From: an uncultured Alphaproteobacteria bacterium
Lineage (GTDB): Bacteria; Pseudomonadota; Alphaproteobacteria; Rhizobiales; Ancalomicrobiaceae
Direction of reading: 5' to 3'
NCBI GenBank assembly: GCA_937892955.1
Contig: CALBKH010000031.1
Coordinates: 1 to 28,507, forward strand
DNA length: 28,507 nt
The translations under genes and the position numbers were made by a program. Positions 15,717-23,369 of this stretch are shown here, piece by piece. Numbering within the stretch: the first letter of the stretch is position 1; each line of letters starts with the position of its first letter. The notes under the pieces were generated by a model that ran no database searches, was not told where the DNA came from, and worked only from the letters and a program-made list of their open reading frames with translations.

Positions 15717-17243
15717 TCAGCCGTGGCGATCGCGCGGGCCGGGCGGCTCGGGCAACCCGAGGAGGCCGGCGGGGCGGAAGATCAGGAAGACGACGAGGAG
15801 CGACAGGACCGCGGTGTCGCGCCATTCGATGCCGAAGACGGTCGACCACGCGGTCTCCATCGCGCCGACCAGAAGGCCGCCGAGCACCGCGCCGGGCAGC
15901 GAGCCGATACCGCCGACCACCGCCGCCACCACCGCCTTGAGGCCGAGCATGGTGCCCATGTGGAAAGAGGTGCCGCCGTAGGCGAGCGTCAGGATCGATC
16001 CGGCGAGGGCGGCGAGCATCGCGGCGAGGGCGAAGGTGACGGTCAGGACGCGCGCCGGATCGATGCCGAGGAGGCGGGCCATGAAGGCGTCGTCGGAGAC
16101 CGCCCGCCAAGCGCGGCCGACACCGGTGCGCGGGAAGATGACGAGGACCGAGACGACCGCGGCGAGGGTCGCGGCGACGACGAGGAGGCGCATCGGCGTC
16201 ACCGCGACGGTGAAGGGACCATCGGCGACGAGGAGCGGATGGTTGAACAGCGGTTCGAGGAAACGTTCGCGCGCGCCCTGAGCCCGTGCCACGAACTCCT
16301 GGAGGGCGAGCGACAGGCCGACGGTGGCGATCAACAGCGGCTGGGCGGCGCGGAAGGCGAGCGGGCGGAAGACGGCGCGCCCGAGCATCGCCCCCCACGA
16401 GGCGCCGACCGCCACCGCGACGAGCACACCGAGAACGACGATCGGGCCGGCGGCGGCGGCGCCGAACGCCTGCCCCGTCAAAGCGCCGATCAGGGCGCCG
16501 TAGGCCCCGAGCATGGCGACATCGCCGAAGACGAAGACGATGCGGCCGACGAGACCCCAGATCAGGGCGCAGGCGAGCGCCAGCAGCGCATAGAGCGCGG
16601 CCGGAGCGGTGGCGTCGACCACGCCCTGGAGGATCCGCGCCGGCCCGGCCGATAAGGTGGCGAGGCCGTGCGGCAGCGCCGTCGGCTCGATGCGCACCCG
16701 GCTCGCCGCCTCCGCGACGGTCGCCGGATCGGCGAGCCAGAACCGGCGCAGCATGTAGAAGCGGGCGTCGCTCATCTCGCCATGGTGATTGCGCAGGCCG
16801 ATCAGGGCGCGGGTGTCGCCGGTGGCGGGATCGGGACCGAAGGCGCAGACGAGGAAGGTGCGGCGCGACCCGCGAGCATCCTCGACGCGGTATGAGATGC
16901 GGACGTTCTCCGCCCTCGCCGGATCGGGATCGATCGCCAGGACGGTGATGCGGGCGTCGTCGGCCTCGAGCGCCGGCAGCACCGAGACGCAGATCTCGCG
17001 CGTCAGCGGATCGACCATGGCGCAGGCGGCGAGGATCGGCAGGAGAAGGAAGAGGAGTGCGACACCGAGAGCGCGAAACGGAGCGGTCGTCCGACGGAGA
17101 CGCCGATCCGGCGCTTTGCGGCGCGACGATGCGCCGAGCCCCCCCTCCCTGTCCCTCCCCCTCGAGGAGGGAGGGAACCCCGCGGAGAGGATCTTCGTCC
17201 CGACATCACCGTGCGGCGGCGGACGGCAGGGTGCGGACGGCAT
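15717..17243 (-). CDS. Orphan LivH-like ABC permease with N-terminal lipobox-type extension
   Basis: The C-terminal 300 residues are a LivH-type branched-chain amino acid permease (inner membrane). Features are ALYALLALACALIWGLVGRI, FGDVAMLGAYGAL, LGIDPARVLTVTFALA and LGLKAVVAAVVGGIGSLPGA. Before it lie a hydrophobic segment ending in LPILAAC and a soluble stretch of about 110 residues (ALEADDARITVLAIDP ... FYMLRRFWLADP). Similar extended permeases occur in Rhizobiales, from memory. The start is uncertain. No ATG, GTG or TTG lies in frame between the hydrophobic segment and the ATG at 17243, and the codons between run through an intergenic repeat. The frame stays open to 17441. No LivM, LivG, LivF or binding-protein gene is adjacent. 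Confidence 0.75.
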   Translation of the reverse strand: MPSAPCRPPPHGDVGTKILSAGFPPSSRGRDREGGLGASSRRKAPDRRLRRTTAPFRALGVALLFLLLPILAACAMVDPLTREICVSVLPALEADDARITVLAIDPDPARAENVRISYRVEDARGSRRTFLVCAFGPDPATGDTRALIGLRNHHGEMSDARFYMLRRFWLADPATVAEAASRVRIEPTALPHGLATLSAGPARILQGVVDATAPAALYALLALACALIWGLVGRIVFVFGDVAMLGAYGALIGALTGQAFGAAAAGPIVVLGVLVAVAVGASWGAMLGRAVFRPLAFRAAQPLLIATVGLSLALQEFVARAQGARERFLEPLFNHPLLVADGPFTVAVTPMRLLVVAATLAAVVSVLVIFPRTGVGRAWRAVSDDAFMARLLGIDPARVLTVTFALAAMLAALAGSILTLAYGGTSFHMGTMLGLKAVVAAVVGGIGSLPGAVLGGLLVGAMETAWSTVFGIEWRDTAVLSLLVVFLIFRPAGLLGLPEPPGPRDRHG

Positions 17244-17290
17244 CGCCTCGTCGTCCCCTCCCCCGTCGAGGGGGAGGGACAGGGAGGGGG
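17141..17290. repeat. Inverted pair of intergenic repeats
   Basis: The 25 bases at 17141-17165 and the reverse complement of 17266-17290 are identical (beginning CCCCCTCCCTGTCCC). Each copy is itself partly self-complementary (CCTCC...CTCGA...GGAGG). The element has the look of a short dispersed palindromic repeat; the open frame through it reads as low-complexity RGRDREG-type residues. It lies across the 5' end of the orphan permease gene, near the end of hemB. Confidence 0.75.
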
Positions 17291-17444
17291 AGATGCGGCG
17301 GGGCGGCAACCATCGACGTCGGTGAGGAGACGACGCGTCGGCCGCCGAAACGAACGCCATGACCCGGGGTGCGCCCCCGTCCTCCCCGCGCGGCCGCGCC
17401 GGGGAACCCTCTGCCGAGAGATCCCGCCGCGGCCCGATCATGGC

Positions 17445-18482
17445 TCAGCCTTCCGCCTTCAACTTCTCGGCGATGCGGGGCGCGAAATAGGTCAGCACGC
17501 CGTCGGCACCGGCGCGCTTGAAGGCCATCAGGCTCTCCATCATGGCGCGGTCGCCGTCGAGCCAGCCGTTCGCGGCCGCCGCCTCGATCATCGCGAACTC
17601 GCCCGACACCTGATAGGCGAAGGTCGGTACGCCGAAAGCGTCCTTGATGCGGCGGACGATGTCGAGATAGGGCATGCCCGGTTTGACCATCACCATGTCG
17701 GCGCCCTCCTCGATGTCGAGGGCGGCTTCGCGGATGGCTTCCTCGGTGTTGGCCGGGTCCATCTGATAGGTGCGCTTGTCGCCGCGCAGCGTCTTGTTGG
17801 TGCCGACGGCGTCGCGGAACGGCCCGTAGAAGGCCGAAGCGTACTTGGCCGAGTAGGCCATGATCTGCACCGCGTCGAAGCCGTGGGCGTCGAGGCCGCG
17901 GCGGATGGCGCCGATACGGCCGTCCATCATGTCGGAGGGCGCGATCATGTCGGCGCCGGCCTCGGCCTGGGTCAGCGCCTGGGCGACGAGGCGGGCGACG
18001 GTGGCGTCGTTGATGATCTCGTCGCCTTCCATCAGGCCGTCGTGGCCGTGGGAGGTGTAGGGATCGAGCGCCACGTCGGTGATCAGGCCGATCTCCGGCA
18101 CGTGCGCCTTGATCGCCCGGCAGGCGCGGCAGATCAGGTTCTCCGGGTTGAGCGCCTCGGAGCCGGAGTCGTCGCGCAGGTCCGGATCGGTGTAGGGGAA
18201 GAGCGCCAGCGCGGGGATGCCGAGCTTGGCCGCACGCTCCGCCTCGCGCACCGCGAGATCGACCGAGACGCGCTCGACGCCGGGCATCGATGCGACCGCC
18301 TCGCGACGGTTCTCGCCGTCGAGGACGAAGATCGGCCAGATCAGATCGTCGACCGTGAGATGGGTCTCGCGCACCATGCGGCGCGACCAGTCGGTGCGGC
18401 GATTGCGGCGCATGCGCCGGCCGGAGAGGATGGTGCCCATGTCGGCGGCGAGGCGCCCGGCCTCGATGTGCTTCTCGCTCAT
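17445..18482 (-). CDS. hemB: Delta-aminolevulinic acid dehydratase (porphobilinogen synthase), zinc-free type
   Basis: The 345-residue enzyme condenses two 5-aminolevulinate molecules into porphobilinogen for haem and other tetrapyrroles. The Schiff-base lysines are Lys213 (MAYSAKYASAFYGPFRD) and Lys267 (MVMVKPGMPYLD). The metal site reads DVALDPYTSHGHDG. The three zinc-binding cysteines of the E. coli/human type are replaced by Ala138, Asp140 and Asp148, as in the magnesium/potassium-dependent alphaproteobacterial enzymes. The N-terminus is the ATG at 18482, with a weak ribosome site. A later ATG (residue 15, MGTILSGRRMRRNRR) is possible. The gene is divergent from the brnTA locus. Confidence 0.97.
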   Translation of the reverse strand: MSEKHIEAGRLAADMGTILSGRRMRRNRRTDWSRRMVRETHLTVDDLIWPIFVLDGENRREAVASMPGVERVSVDLAVREAERAAKLGIPALALFPYTDPDLRDDSGSEALNPENLICRACRAIKAHVPEIGLITDVALDPYTSHGHDGLMEGDEIINDATVARLVAQALTQAEAGADMIAPSDMMDGRIGAIRRGLDAHGFDAVQIMAYSAKYASAFYGPFRDAVGTNKTLRGDKRTYQMDPANTEEAIREAALDIEEGADMVMVKPGMPYLDIVRRIKDAFGVPTFAYQVSGEFAMIEAAAANGWLDGDRAMMESLMAFKRAGADGVLTYFAPRIAEKLKAEG

Positions 18483-18609
18483 GATTTCCGTCGTTCCCCC
18501 GAGGGCTCGTGGGCGGCCCCGTCGCCGAGGTGATTAGCACGCGGGCGGGGGCGAGGTCACGATGGGGGCGATCACCGAAGGGTGAGGAGGGCGGTGCGGT
18601 TCGCACTGC

Positions 18610-18638
18610 TTGCTGAAATCTACATTTTAATCTACATC
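18610..18638 (+). promoter_or_regulatory. Candidate brnTA promoter with direct repeat
   Basis: TTGCTG (18610-18615) and TACATC (18633-18638) lie 17 bases apart, matching a sigma-70 layout. The expected transcript start is at or near the brnT ATG at 18645, so the message may be leaderless. AATCTACAT is repeated directly at 18617-18625 and 18629-18637. The AT-rich block stands out from its GC-rich surroundings. Binding by BrnA is an inference. Confidence 0.45.
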
Positions 18639-18644
18639 TCGATC

Positions 18645-18949
18645 ATGGGTGAGAACGACACCTGTTCGTGGACCGATGCGAAGCAGGATCTGGTGTGGGA
18701 GATGCGCGGCATCGACTTCGCCGATCTCGAACCGTTCTTCGCCGACCCTGGGGCCGTCGTGGTCGAGGACCGGCGGCGGGACTATGGGGAGGCTCGCTTC
18801 AACATGCTGGCGAGCCACGAGGGCGTCGTTCTCGCCATCACTTTCACTCCGCGGCGCGGCGCGGCAAGTAACACGTCGTGACGGCGCGCCTCGCCAATCG
18901 CAAGGAAAGGGCGATCCATGCCCGAGCCCGTGAACAGCACTCCCCGTAA
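18645..18949 (+). pseudogene. brnT: BrnT-family toxin gene with a frameshift
   Basis: From the ATG at 18645 the frame reads a BrnT-like domain (SWTDAKQDLVWEMRGIDFAD, VVVEDRRRDYGEARF, VVLAITFTPRRG) and stops at TGA 18879-18881. That truncates it before the family's conserved C-terminus. The missing end is present in the next frame: from 18881 the codons read TARLANRKERAIHARAR and end at TAA 18947-18949, overlapping the brnA start as intact brnT genes do. A one-base gain or two-base loss near 18868-18880 would restore the gene. The frame can also be extended upstream to a GTG at 18582. BrnT toxins are RelE-fold ribonucleases neutralised by BrnA. The break is either a real inactivating mutation or a sequencing error. 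Confidence 0.75.
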
Positions 18950-19211
18950 GGGCCGCACCGACTGGGTGCGGCTCCGGGCTATGTCCGACGAGGCGATCGA
19001 GGCGGCGGCGACGGCCGATGCCGAGAATCCGCCGGCCGACGACGATCATTGGGCGCATGCCACCGTCGGCCTGCCGCCGGCCAAGGTGCCGGTCAACGCC
19101 AAGTTCGATGCCGACGTCGTCGCCTGGTTCAAGGCGCAGGGCCGCGGCTACCAGACGAGGATGAACGCTGTGCTGCGTCGCTACATGGAGGCGCAGCAGG
19201 GACGGCGGTGA
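18918..19211 (+). CDS. brnA: BrnA-family antitoxin
   Basis: The 97-residue protein has an acidic, mostly disordered N-terminal half. The C-terminal BrnA antitoxin domain (PPAKVPVNAKFDADVVAWFKAQG, then YQTRMNAVLRRYME) folds as a ribbon-helix-helix. It neutralises BrnT and usually represses the operon. GGAAAGGG precedes the ATG at 18918. The start overlaps the restored brnT end by 32 bases, the usual coupling. The antitoxin frame is intact although the toxin frame is broken. Confidence 0.9.
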   Translation: MPEPVNSTPRKGRTDWVRLRAMSDEAIEAAATADAENPPADDDHWAHATVGLPPAKVPVNAKFDADVVAWFKAQGRGYQTRMNAVLRRYMEAQQGRR

Positions 19212-19581
19212 GCGCCGGCCGATTCCTTCGCACCGAGGCGCGACCCCGTCGTCGGATCGGCCGCGGACAGCCCCGTCCTTCTCCCCTCACGGGAGAAGGG
19301 GAGTTCGGGGCGGGGTCCGAGATCCCTCTTCGGGGTGAGAGCGCGTCGCCGAAACCGGCCGCCGGCACGGCTCCCCCAAGCGCATATCACCTCCGTGTTC
19401 CCCTCCCATCGTCAAAACCATGTGCATTTCGCCACAAGTCGACGCGCATCGGCGGCGATTGACGGGGGGGTGAGGGCTCACTACTCCTCGATGAACGCGG
19501 CGCCGAACCAAGAGCGCCCGGCGCGGGCTCTCCTCGAGGGGACGCACACGACGCGCCGACGAGATCGCCCGGGGGGAGCCC
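19212..19581. other. Intergenic region upstream of the valine cassette
   Basis: These 370 bases contain no gene I can support. They hold the inverted repeat at 19277-19299 and, near the right end, the ribosome site GGGGGGAG before the ATG at 19582. The promoter of the catabolic cassette should be here, but I see no clear boxes. Confidence 0.45.
19277..19299. repeat. Short palindromic intergenic repeat
   Basis: CCTTCTCCC and GGGAGAAGG form a 9-bp perfect stem around a five-base loop. Hairpins of this exact type are frequent dispersed intergenic elements in GC-rich alphaproteobacterial genomes (from memory). It may also end the brnA transcript. Confidence 0.55.
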
Positions 19582-20736
19582 ATGGACTTCGAACTCTCCG
19601 AAGAAACCTCCGCCTTCAAGGACGTCGCCGCCCAGTTCGCGCGCGACGAGTTCGCGCCGCATGCGGCCGAATGGGACGCGCACTCGACCTTTCCGGCCGA
19701 GACGCTGAGGCATGCCGCCTCGCTCGGCTTCGCCGGCATCTATGTCGGCGACGACGTCGGCGGCTCGGGGCTGACGCGCCTCGATGCGGCGGTGATCATG
19801 GAGGAGCTGGCGCGCGGCTGCACCTCGACCACCGCCTATGTCTCCATCCACAACATGGCGGCGTGGATGATCGACACCTGGGGCGACGCCGAGCAGCGGG
19901 CGAAGTGGCTGCCGGATCTCTGCGCCATGACCACTTTCGCCTCCTACTGCCTGACCGAGCCGGGCGCCGGGTCGGACGCCGCGGCGCTCTCGACCAAAGC
20001 GGTACGCGACGGCGACGACTATGTGCTCACCGGCTCGAAGGCCTTCATCTCGGGCGGCGGGGCGTCGGACGTCTACGTCGTCATGGCGCGGACCGGCGGG
20101 GCGGGGCCGAAGGGCATCTCGGCGATCGTCGTCGAGAAGGACGCGCCCGGTCTCTCCTTCGGGGCGCAGGAGAAGAAGATGGGCTGGAAGAGCCAGCCCA
20201 CCGCCGCCGTCATCTTCGACGGTTGCCGCGTGCCGGTCGCCAATCGCCTCGGCGAGGAGGGCGAGGGCTTCAAGATCGCCATGGCCGGGCTCGACGGCGG
20301 ACGGCTCAACATCGCCGCCTGCTCGCTCGGCGCGGCGGCGGAATGTCTCGACCGGACGATTCGTTACGTCAAGGAGCGCAAGCAGTTCGGCAAGCCGATC
20401 GGCGACTTCCAGGCGCTGCGTTTCCGCATCGCCGACATGGCGACCGAGCTCGAGGCGGCGCGACTGATGGTGCACAAGGCGGCCTGGATGCTGTCGGCCA
20501 AGGACCCGAAGGGCACCGACCGCCGCGTCACCCGCGCTTGCGCCATGGCCAAGCGCTACGCCACCGACGTGTGTTTCCAGATCATCGACGAGGCGATGCA
20601 GCTGCACGGCGGCTACGGCTATCTCGCCGATTACGAGATCGAGCGGTTCCTGCGCGACACCCGCGTCCACCGCATCCTCGAGGGGACCAACGAGGTGATG
20701 CGGCTGATCGTGTCGCGTGACCTGCTGGAGGACTGA
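19582..20736 (+). CDS. Acyl-CoA dehydrogenase, probably isobutyryl-CoA dehydrogenase
   Basis: The 384-residue FAD enzyme has the three acyl-CoA dehydrogenase domains. Visible motifs are YCLTEPGAGSDAAAL (FAD and substrate contact), the KAFISGGG strand, ERKQFGKPIGDFQALRF, QLHGGYGYLADYEIERFLRD and RILEGTNEVMR. The catalytic base is Glu367 in EGT, the position used by short-chain and isobutyryl-CoA enzymes. It would oxidise isobutyryl-CoA from valine to methacrylyl-CoA, passing electrons to ETF. The substrate assignment rests mainly on the next genes (hydrolase and 3-hydroxyisobutyrate dehydrogenase). A strong ribosome site (GGGGGGAG) precedes the ATG. Confidence 0.92.
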   Translation: MDFELSEETSAFKDVAAQFARDEFAPHAAEWDAHSTFPAETLRHAASLGFAGIYVGDDVGGSGLTRLDAAVIMEELARGCTSTTAYVSIHNMAAWMIDTWGDAEQRAKWLPDLCAMTTFASYCLTEPGAGSDAAALSTKAVRDGDDYVLTGSKAFISGGGASDVYVVMARTGGAGPKGISAIVVEKDAPGLSFGAQEKKMGWKSQPTAAVIFDGCRVPVANRLGEEGEGFKIAMAGLDGGRLNIAACSLGAAAECLDRTIRYVKERKQFGKPIGDFQALRFRIADMATELEAARLMVHKAAWMLSAKDPKGTDRRVTRACAMAKRYATDVCFQIIDEAMQLHGGYGYLADYEIERFLRDTRVHRILEGTNEVMRLIVSRDLLED

Positions 20737-20775
20737 CGCCCCCTCCCCCGTCCCTTCCTTTCGTCCGGAGCCCGC

Positions 20776-21840
20776 ATGACCGACCATTCCACCGACGAGA
20801 TCCGTTTCGAGAGGCGCGGCCAGGCCGGCGTGGTGATCCTCGACCGGCCGAAGGCGCTGAACGCGTTGACGCTTTCCATGGTCGAGGCGATGCAGCGGCA
20901 GCTCGACGACTGGGCCGGAGATCCGGCGATCGCCCATGTGGTGCTGACCTCGGCGAGCGAGAAGGCCTTCTGCGCCGGCGGCGACATCCGCCGCATCCAC
21001 GACATGGGCAAGGCCGGCGATCCGCATCTCACCGACTTCTTCCACGACGAATACATCCTCGACCGCACCATCCACCGCTACCCCAAGCCGTTCACGTCGC
21101 TGATCGACGGCATCTGCATGGGTGGCGGCGTCGGGCTGTCGGCGCACGGAATGCTCAGGATCGGCTCGGAGAAGATCCTGTTCGCCATGCCGGAGGTGGC
21201 GATCGGCTTCTTCCCCGACGTCGGCGGCACCCACATGCTCTCCCGCATGCCCGGCGAGACCGGCGCCTATGCCGCCATGACCGGGGCGCGGCTGAAGGTG
21301 GCCGACTGCCTGCACGTCGGCTTCCTCACCCATCACGTGCCGTCCGCCCGCATGGTCGATCTTCTCGCCGCGCTGTGCGAGACCGACGAACCGGCGCCGG
21401 TCGCGGCCGCCTTCCACAGCGATCCGGGCGAAGCACCGATCGCGGCGTTGCGAAGCGCGATCGACCGGCTCTTCGCCGGTGACGACGCGGCGGCGATCGT
21501 CGCGCGGCTCGAGGCGGAGAGCGGCGCCGACGCGGCCTGGGCACAGGCGACCGCGGCGGGGATGCGGGGGAAATCGCCGACCTCGATGGCGATCGCCTTG
21601 TGTCAGGTCCGGATCGGCGGTTCTCTCTCCTTCGAGGAGTGCATGCGGATCGAGTTCCGCATCGTCAGCCGCATCCTCGAGGAGCACGACTTCTACGAAG
21701 GGGTGCGGTCGGTGTTGATCGACCGCGACAACGCCCCCGACTGGCGGCCGGCGACGTTCGAGGCGATCGCACCGGGTGCGATCGAGGCGCATTTCACCAA
21801 GGTGCCGGCCGGCGGCGACCTCGTCTTCGCGGCCGGGTGA
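20776..21840 (+). CDS. 3-hydroxyisobutyryl-CoA hydrolase (enoyl-CoA hydratase/isomerase family)
   Basis: The 354-residue length is that of 3-hydroxyisobutyryl-CoA hydrolases rather than ordinary crotonases (about 260). Motifs: KALNALTLSMV, AFCAGGDIRRIHD and CMGGGVGLS (oxyanion hole), and MPEVAIGFFPDVGGT with the catalytic Glu. The C-terminal DFYEGVRSVLIDRDNAPDWRP is diagnostic of the hydrolase subgroup. It releases free 3-hydroxyisobutyrate in valine breakdown and keeps the reactive methacrylyl-CoA pool low. It begins 39 bases after the dehydrogenase gene with CGGAG upstream, so the two are one operon. Confidence 0.93.
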   Translation: MTDHSTDEIRFERRGQAGVVILDRPKALNALTLSMVEAMQRQLDDWAGDPAIAHVVLTSASEKAFCAGGDIRRIHDMGKAGDPHLTDFFHDEYILDRTIHRYPKPFTSLIDGICMGGGVGLSAHGMLRIGSEKILFAMPEVAIGFFPDVGGTHMLSRMPGETGAYAAMTGARLKVADCLHVGFLTHHVPSARMVDLLAALCETDEPAPVAAAFHSDPGEAPIAALRSAIDRLFAGDDAAAIVARLEAESGADAAWAQATAAGMRGKSPTSMAIALCQVRIGGSLSFEECMRIEFRIVSRILEEHDFYEGVRSVLIDRDNAPDWRPATFEAIAPGAIEAHFTKVPAGGDLVFAAG

Positions 21841-21861
21841 ACGGAAGGCCCGAACCGACCC

Positions 21862-22326
21862 ATGGCACGGATCGAATCGATCGTCGCAGCGCAACCGCCC
21901 GCCCCGCCCGAACCGGTGCGGCCGCGCTGGCGCACGGCGCACGACCTCTATCTGAAGGTGATGTCGCTCGCCTTCCTCGGCTGGGCGATCTGGGAATGGG
22001 CGGCGATCATCGGGCTGGTGCCGTCGCTCGACGGCGGCCAGCGCACCAATCTGCCGCGGCAGGGCGCGACCCTGTTCTTCGCCGCCTTCGATCCCGTCGC
22101 CGCCGTCGGGCTGTGGCTCGGCTCGACCTGGGGCACCGCCACCTGGCTGGTGGTGACCTTCGCCCGGGTCATCATCCACACCGGCTATGCCGGGATCTTC
22201 GGCTGGACCGGGCCGTGGACCATCGTCCAGGTGGTCTCGGTGGTGATCTATCTGGCGCTGTTCTTCCTGGCGGAGCGCGCCGATCGGGAATCCAGGAAGC
22301 GGCGGCGGCGGACCGATCCCGCCTGA
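21862..22326 (+). CDS. Small membrane protein, DUF6163-like
   Basis: The 154-residue protein has a Pro-rich cytoplasmic N-terminus, about four hydrophobic segments (around residues 32-52, 68-88, 90-112 and 118-138) and a very basic tail (RADRESRKRRRR). It resembles small Rhizobiales membrane proteins annotated DUF6163; this is from memory. No function is known to me. It starts 21 bases after the hydrolase stop with GGAAGG upstream and is followed by the 3-hydroxyisobutyrate dehydrogenase gene, so it is embedded in the valine operon. A role in transport or in organising the pathway at the membrane would be speculation. Confidence 0.8.
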   Translation: MARIESIVAAQPPAPPEPVRPRWRTAHDLYLKVMSLAFLGWAIWEWAAIIGLVPSLDGGQRTNLPRQGATLFFAAFDPVAAVGLWLGSTWGTATWLVVTFARVIIHTGYAGIFGWTGPWTIVQVVSVVIYLALFFLAERADRESRKRRRRTDPA

Positions 22327-22399
22327 GGCCCTCGGCCGGCGCCGAACCGCGAGACACGAGACGAAACGGACCCACGACGGGTCGATCTGGGAGGACGAC

Positions 22400-23287
22400 A
22401 TGGCGACGATCGCATTCATCGGGCTCGGCAACATGGGCGGGCCGATGGCGGCCAATCTGGTGAAGGCGGGCCACACCGTGACCGGCTTCGACCTTTCGGC
22501 CGACAGCGTGGCGCGCTTCCTCGCCGCCGGCGGCAAGTCGGCGAAGACGGTGGCCGAGGCGGTTGCCGGCGCCGAGGTCGTGGTGTCGATGCTGCCCGAA
22601 GGGCGTCACGTCGAGGCGGTCTACGGCGGCGCCGACGGCGTCTTCGCCCATGCGGGCCCGGGCACACTGTGCATCGACTCGTCGACCATCGCCGTCGACA
22701 CGGCACGCGGCGTGGCGAAGCTCGGCGTCGACAAGGGCTTCGTCTTCGTCGATGCGCCGGTCTCCGGCGGCACCGGCGGCGCGGCGGCGGGCACCCTCAC
22801 CTTCATGGTCGGCGGCACCGCGGCGGGCTTCGAGGCGGCCAAGCCGTTCCTCGACAAGATGGGCAAGACCATCGTCCATGCCGGCGACGCCGGCGCCGGT
22901 CAGGCGGCCAAGATCTGCAACAACATGATCCTCGGCATCTCGATGATCGCGGTGTGCGAGGGCTTCGCGCTCGCCCGCAAACTCGGCCTCGACGAGCAGA
23001 AGCTCTTCGACATCTCCTCGACCGCCTCGGGACAGTGCTGGTCGCTGACGAGCTACTGCCCGGTGCCGGGTCCGGTGCCGACCTCGCCGGCCAACCGCGA
23101 CTACGCCCCCGGCTTCGCCGCGGCGATGATGCTGAAGGACCTCAAGCTCGCCCAGGACGTGGCGGCCTCCGCCGGCCAGACGACGCCGCTCGGCGCCGAC
23201 GCGGCGGCGCTCTACCAGCGCTTCGTCGATGCCGGCAACGCGGGTGTCGACTTCTCCGGCATCATCCGCTTCCTCGAAGGGAAGTGA
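22400..23287 (+). CDS. mmsB: 3-hydroxyisobutyrate dehydrogenase
   Basis: The 295-residue protein shows the beta-hydroxyacid dehydrogenase signatures: the nucleotide loop GLGNMGGPMAANL (GxGxxG at residues 8-13), the substrate loop DAPVSGGTGGAAAGTLTFMVGG at about 118-139, and the catalytic Lys171 with Asn175 in GQAAKICNNMIL. It oxidises 3-hydroxyisobutyrate to methylmalonate semialdehyde with NAD+, directly after the hydrolase step. GGGAGG lies seven bases before the ATG. The semialdehyde dehydrogenase (mmsA) that would follow is not in this window. Confidence 0.96.
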   Translation: MATIAFIGLGNMGGPMAANLVKAGHTVTGFDLSADSVARFLAAGGKSAKTVAEAVAGAEVVVSMLPEGRHVEAVYGGADGVFAHAGPGTLCIDSSTIAVDTARGVAKLGVDKGFVFVDAPVSGGTGGAAAGTLTFMVGGTAAGFEAAKPFLDKMGKTIVHAGDAGAGQAAKICNNMILGISMIAVCEGFALARKLGLDEQKLFDISSTASGQCWSLTSYCPVPGPVPTSPANRDYAPGFAAAMMLKDLKLAQDVAASAGQTTPLGADAAALYQRFVDAGNAGVDFSGIIRFLEGK

Positions 23288-23295
23288 TCGGGACC

Positions 23296-23314
23296 GGCGA
23301 GGCAGCCCCTCGCC
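23296..23314. terminator. Weak hairpin after mmsB
   Basis: GGCGAGG and CCTCGCC pair around a five-base loop, nine bases past the mmsB stop. A CT-rich tail with one TTT follows. It could attenuate or end the valine operon before threonine ammonia-lyase. Confidence 0.35.
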
Positions 23315-23369
23315 TCCTCCCCGACTTTCGGCTAGACCATCGGCCTCTTCTCGCGCTCAGGGGCCGAAC

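Noticed and set aside
17244..17441. Longer N-terminus for the orphan permease
   Set aside because: The extra residues are Pro/Arg/Ser-rich repeat-derived sequence with no ribosome site at 17441.
19387..22536. Open frame of about 1049 codons on the minus strand opposite the valine genes
   Set aside because: It is rich in His, Arg, Gly and Asp, as the antisense of GC-rich genes always is, and lies over four convincing plus-strand enzymes.
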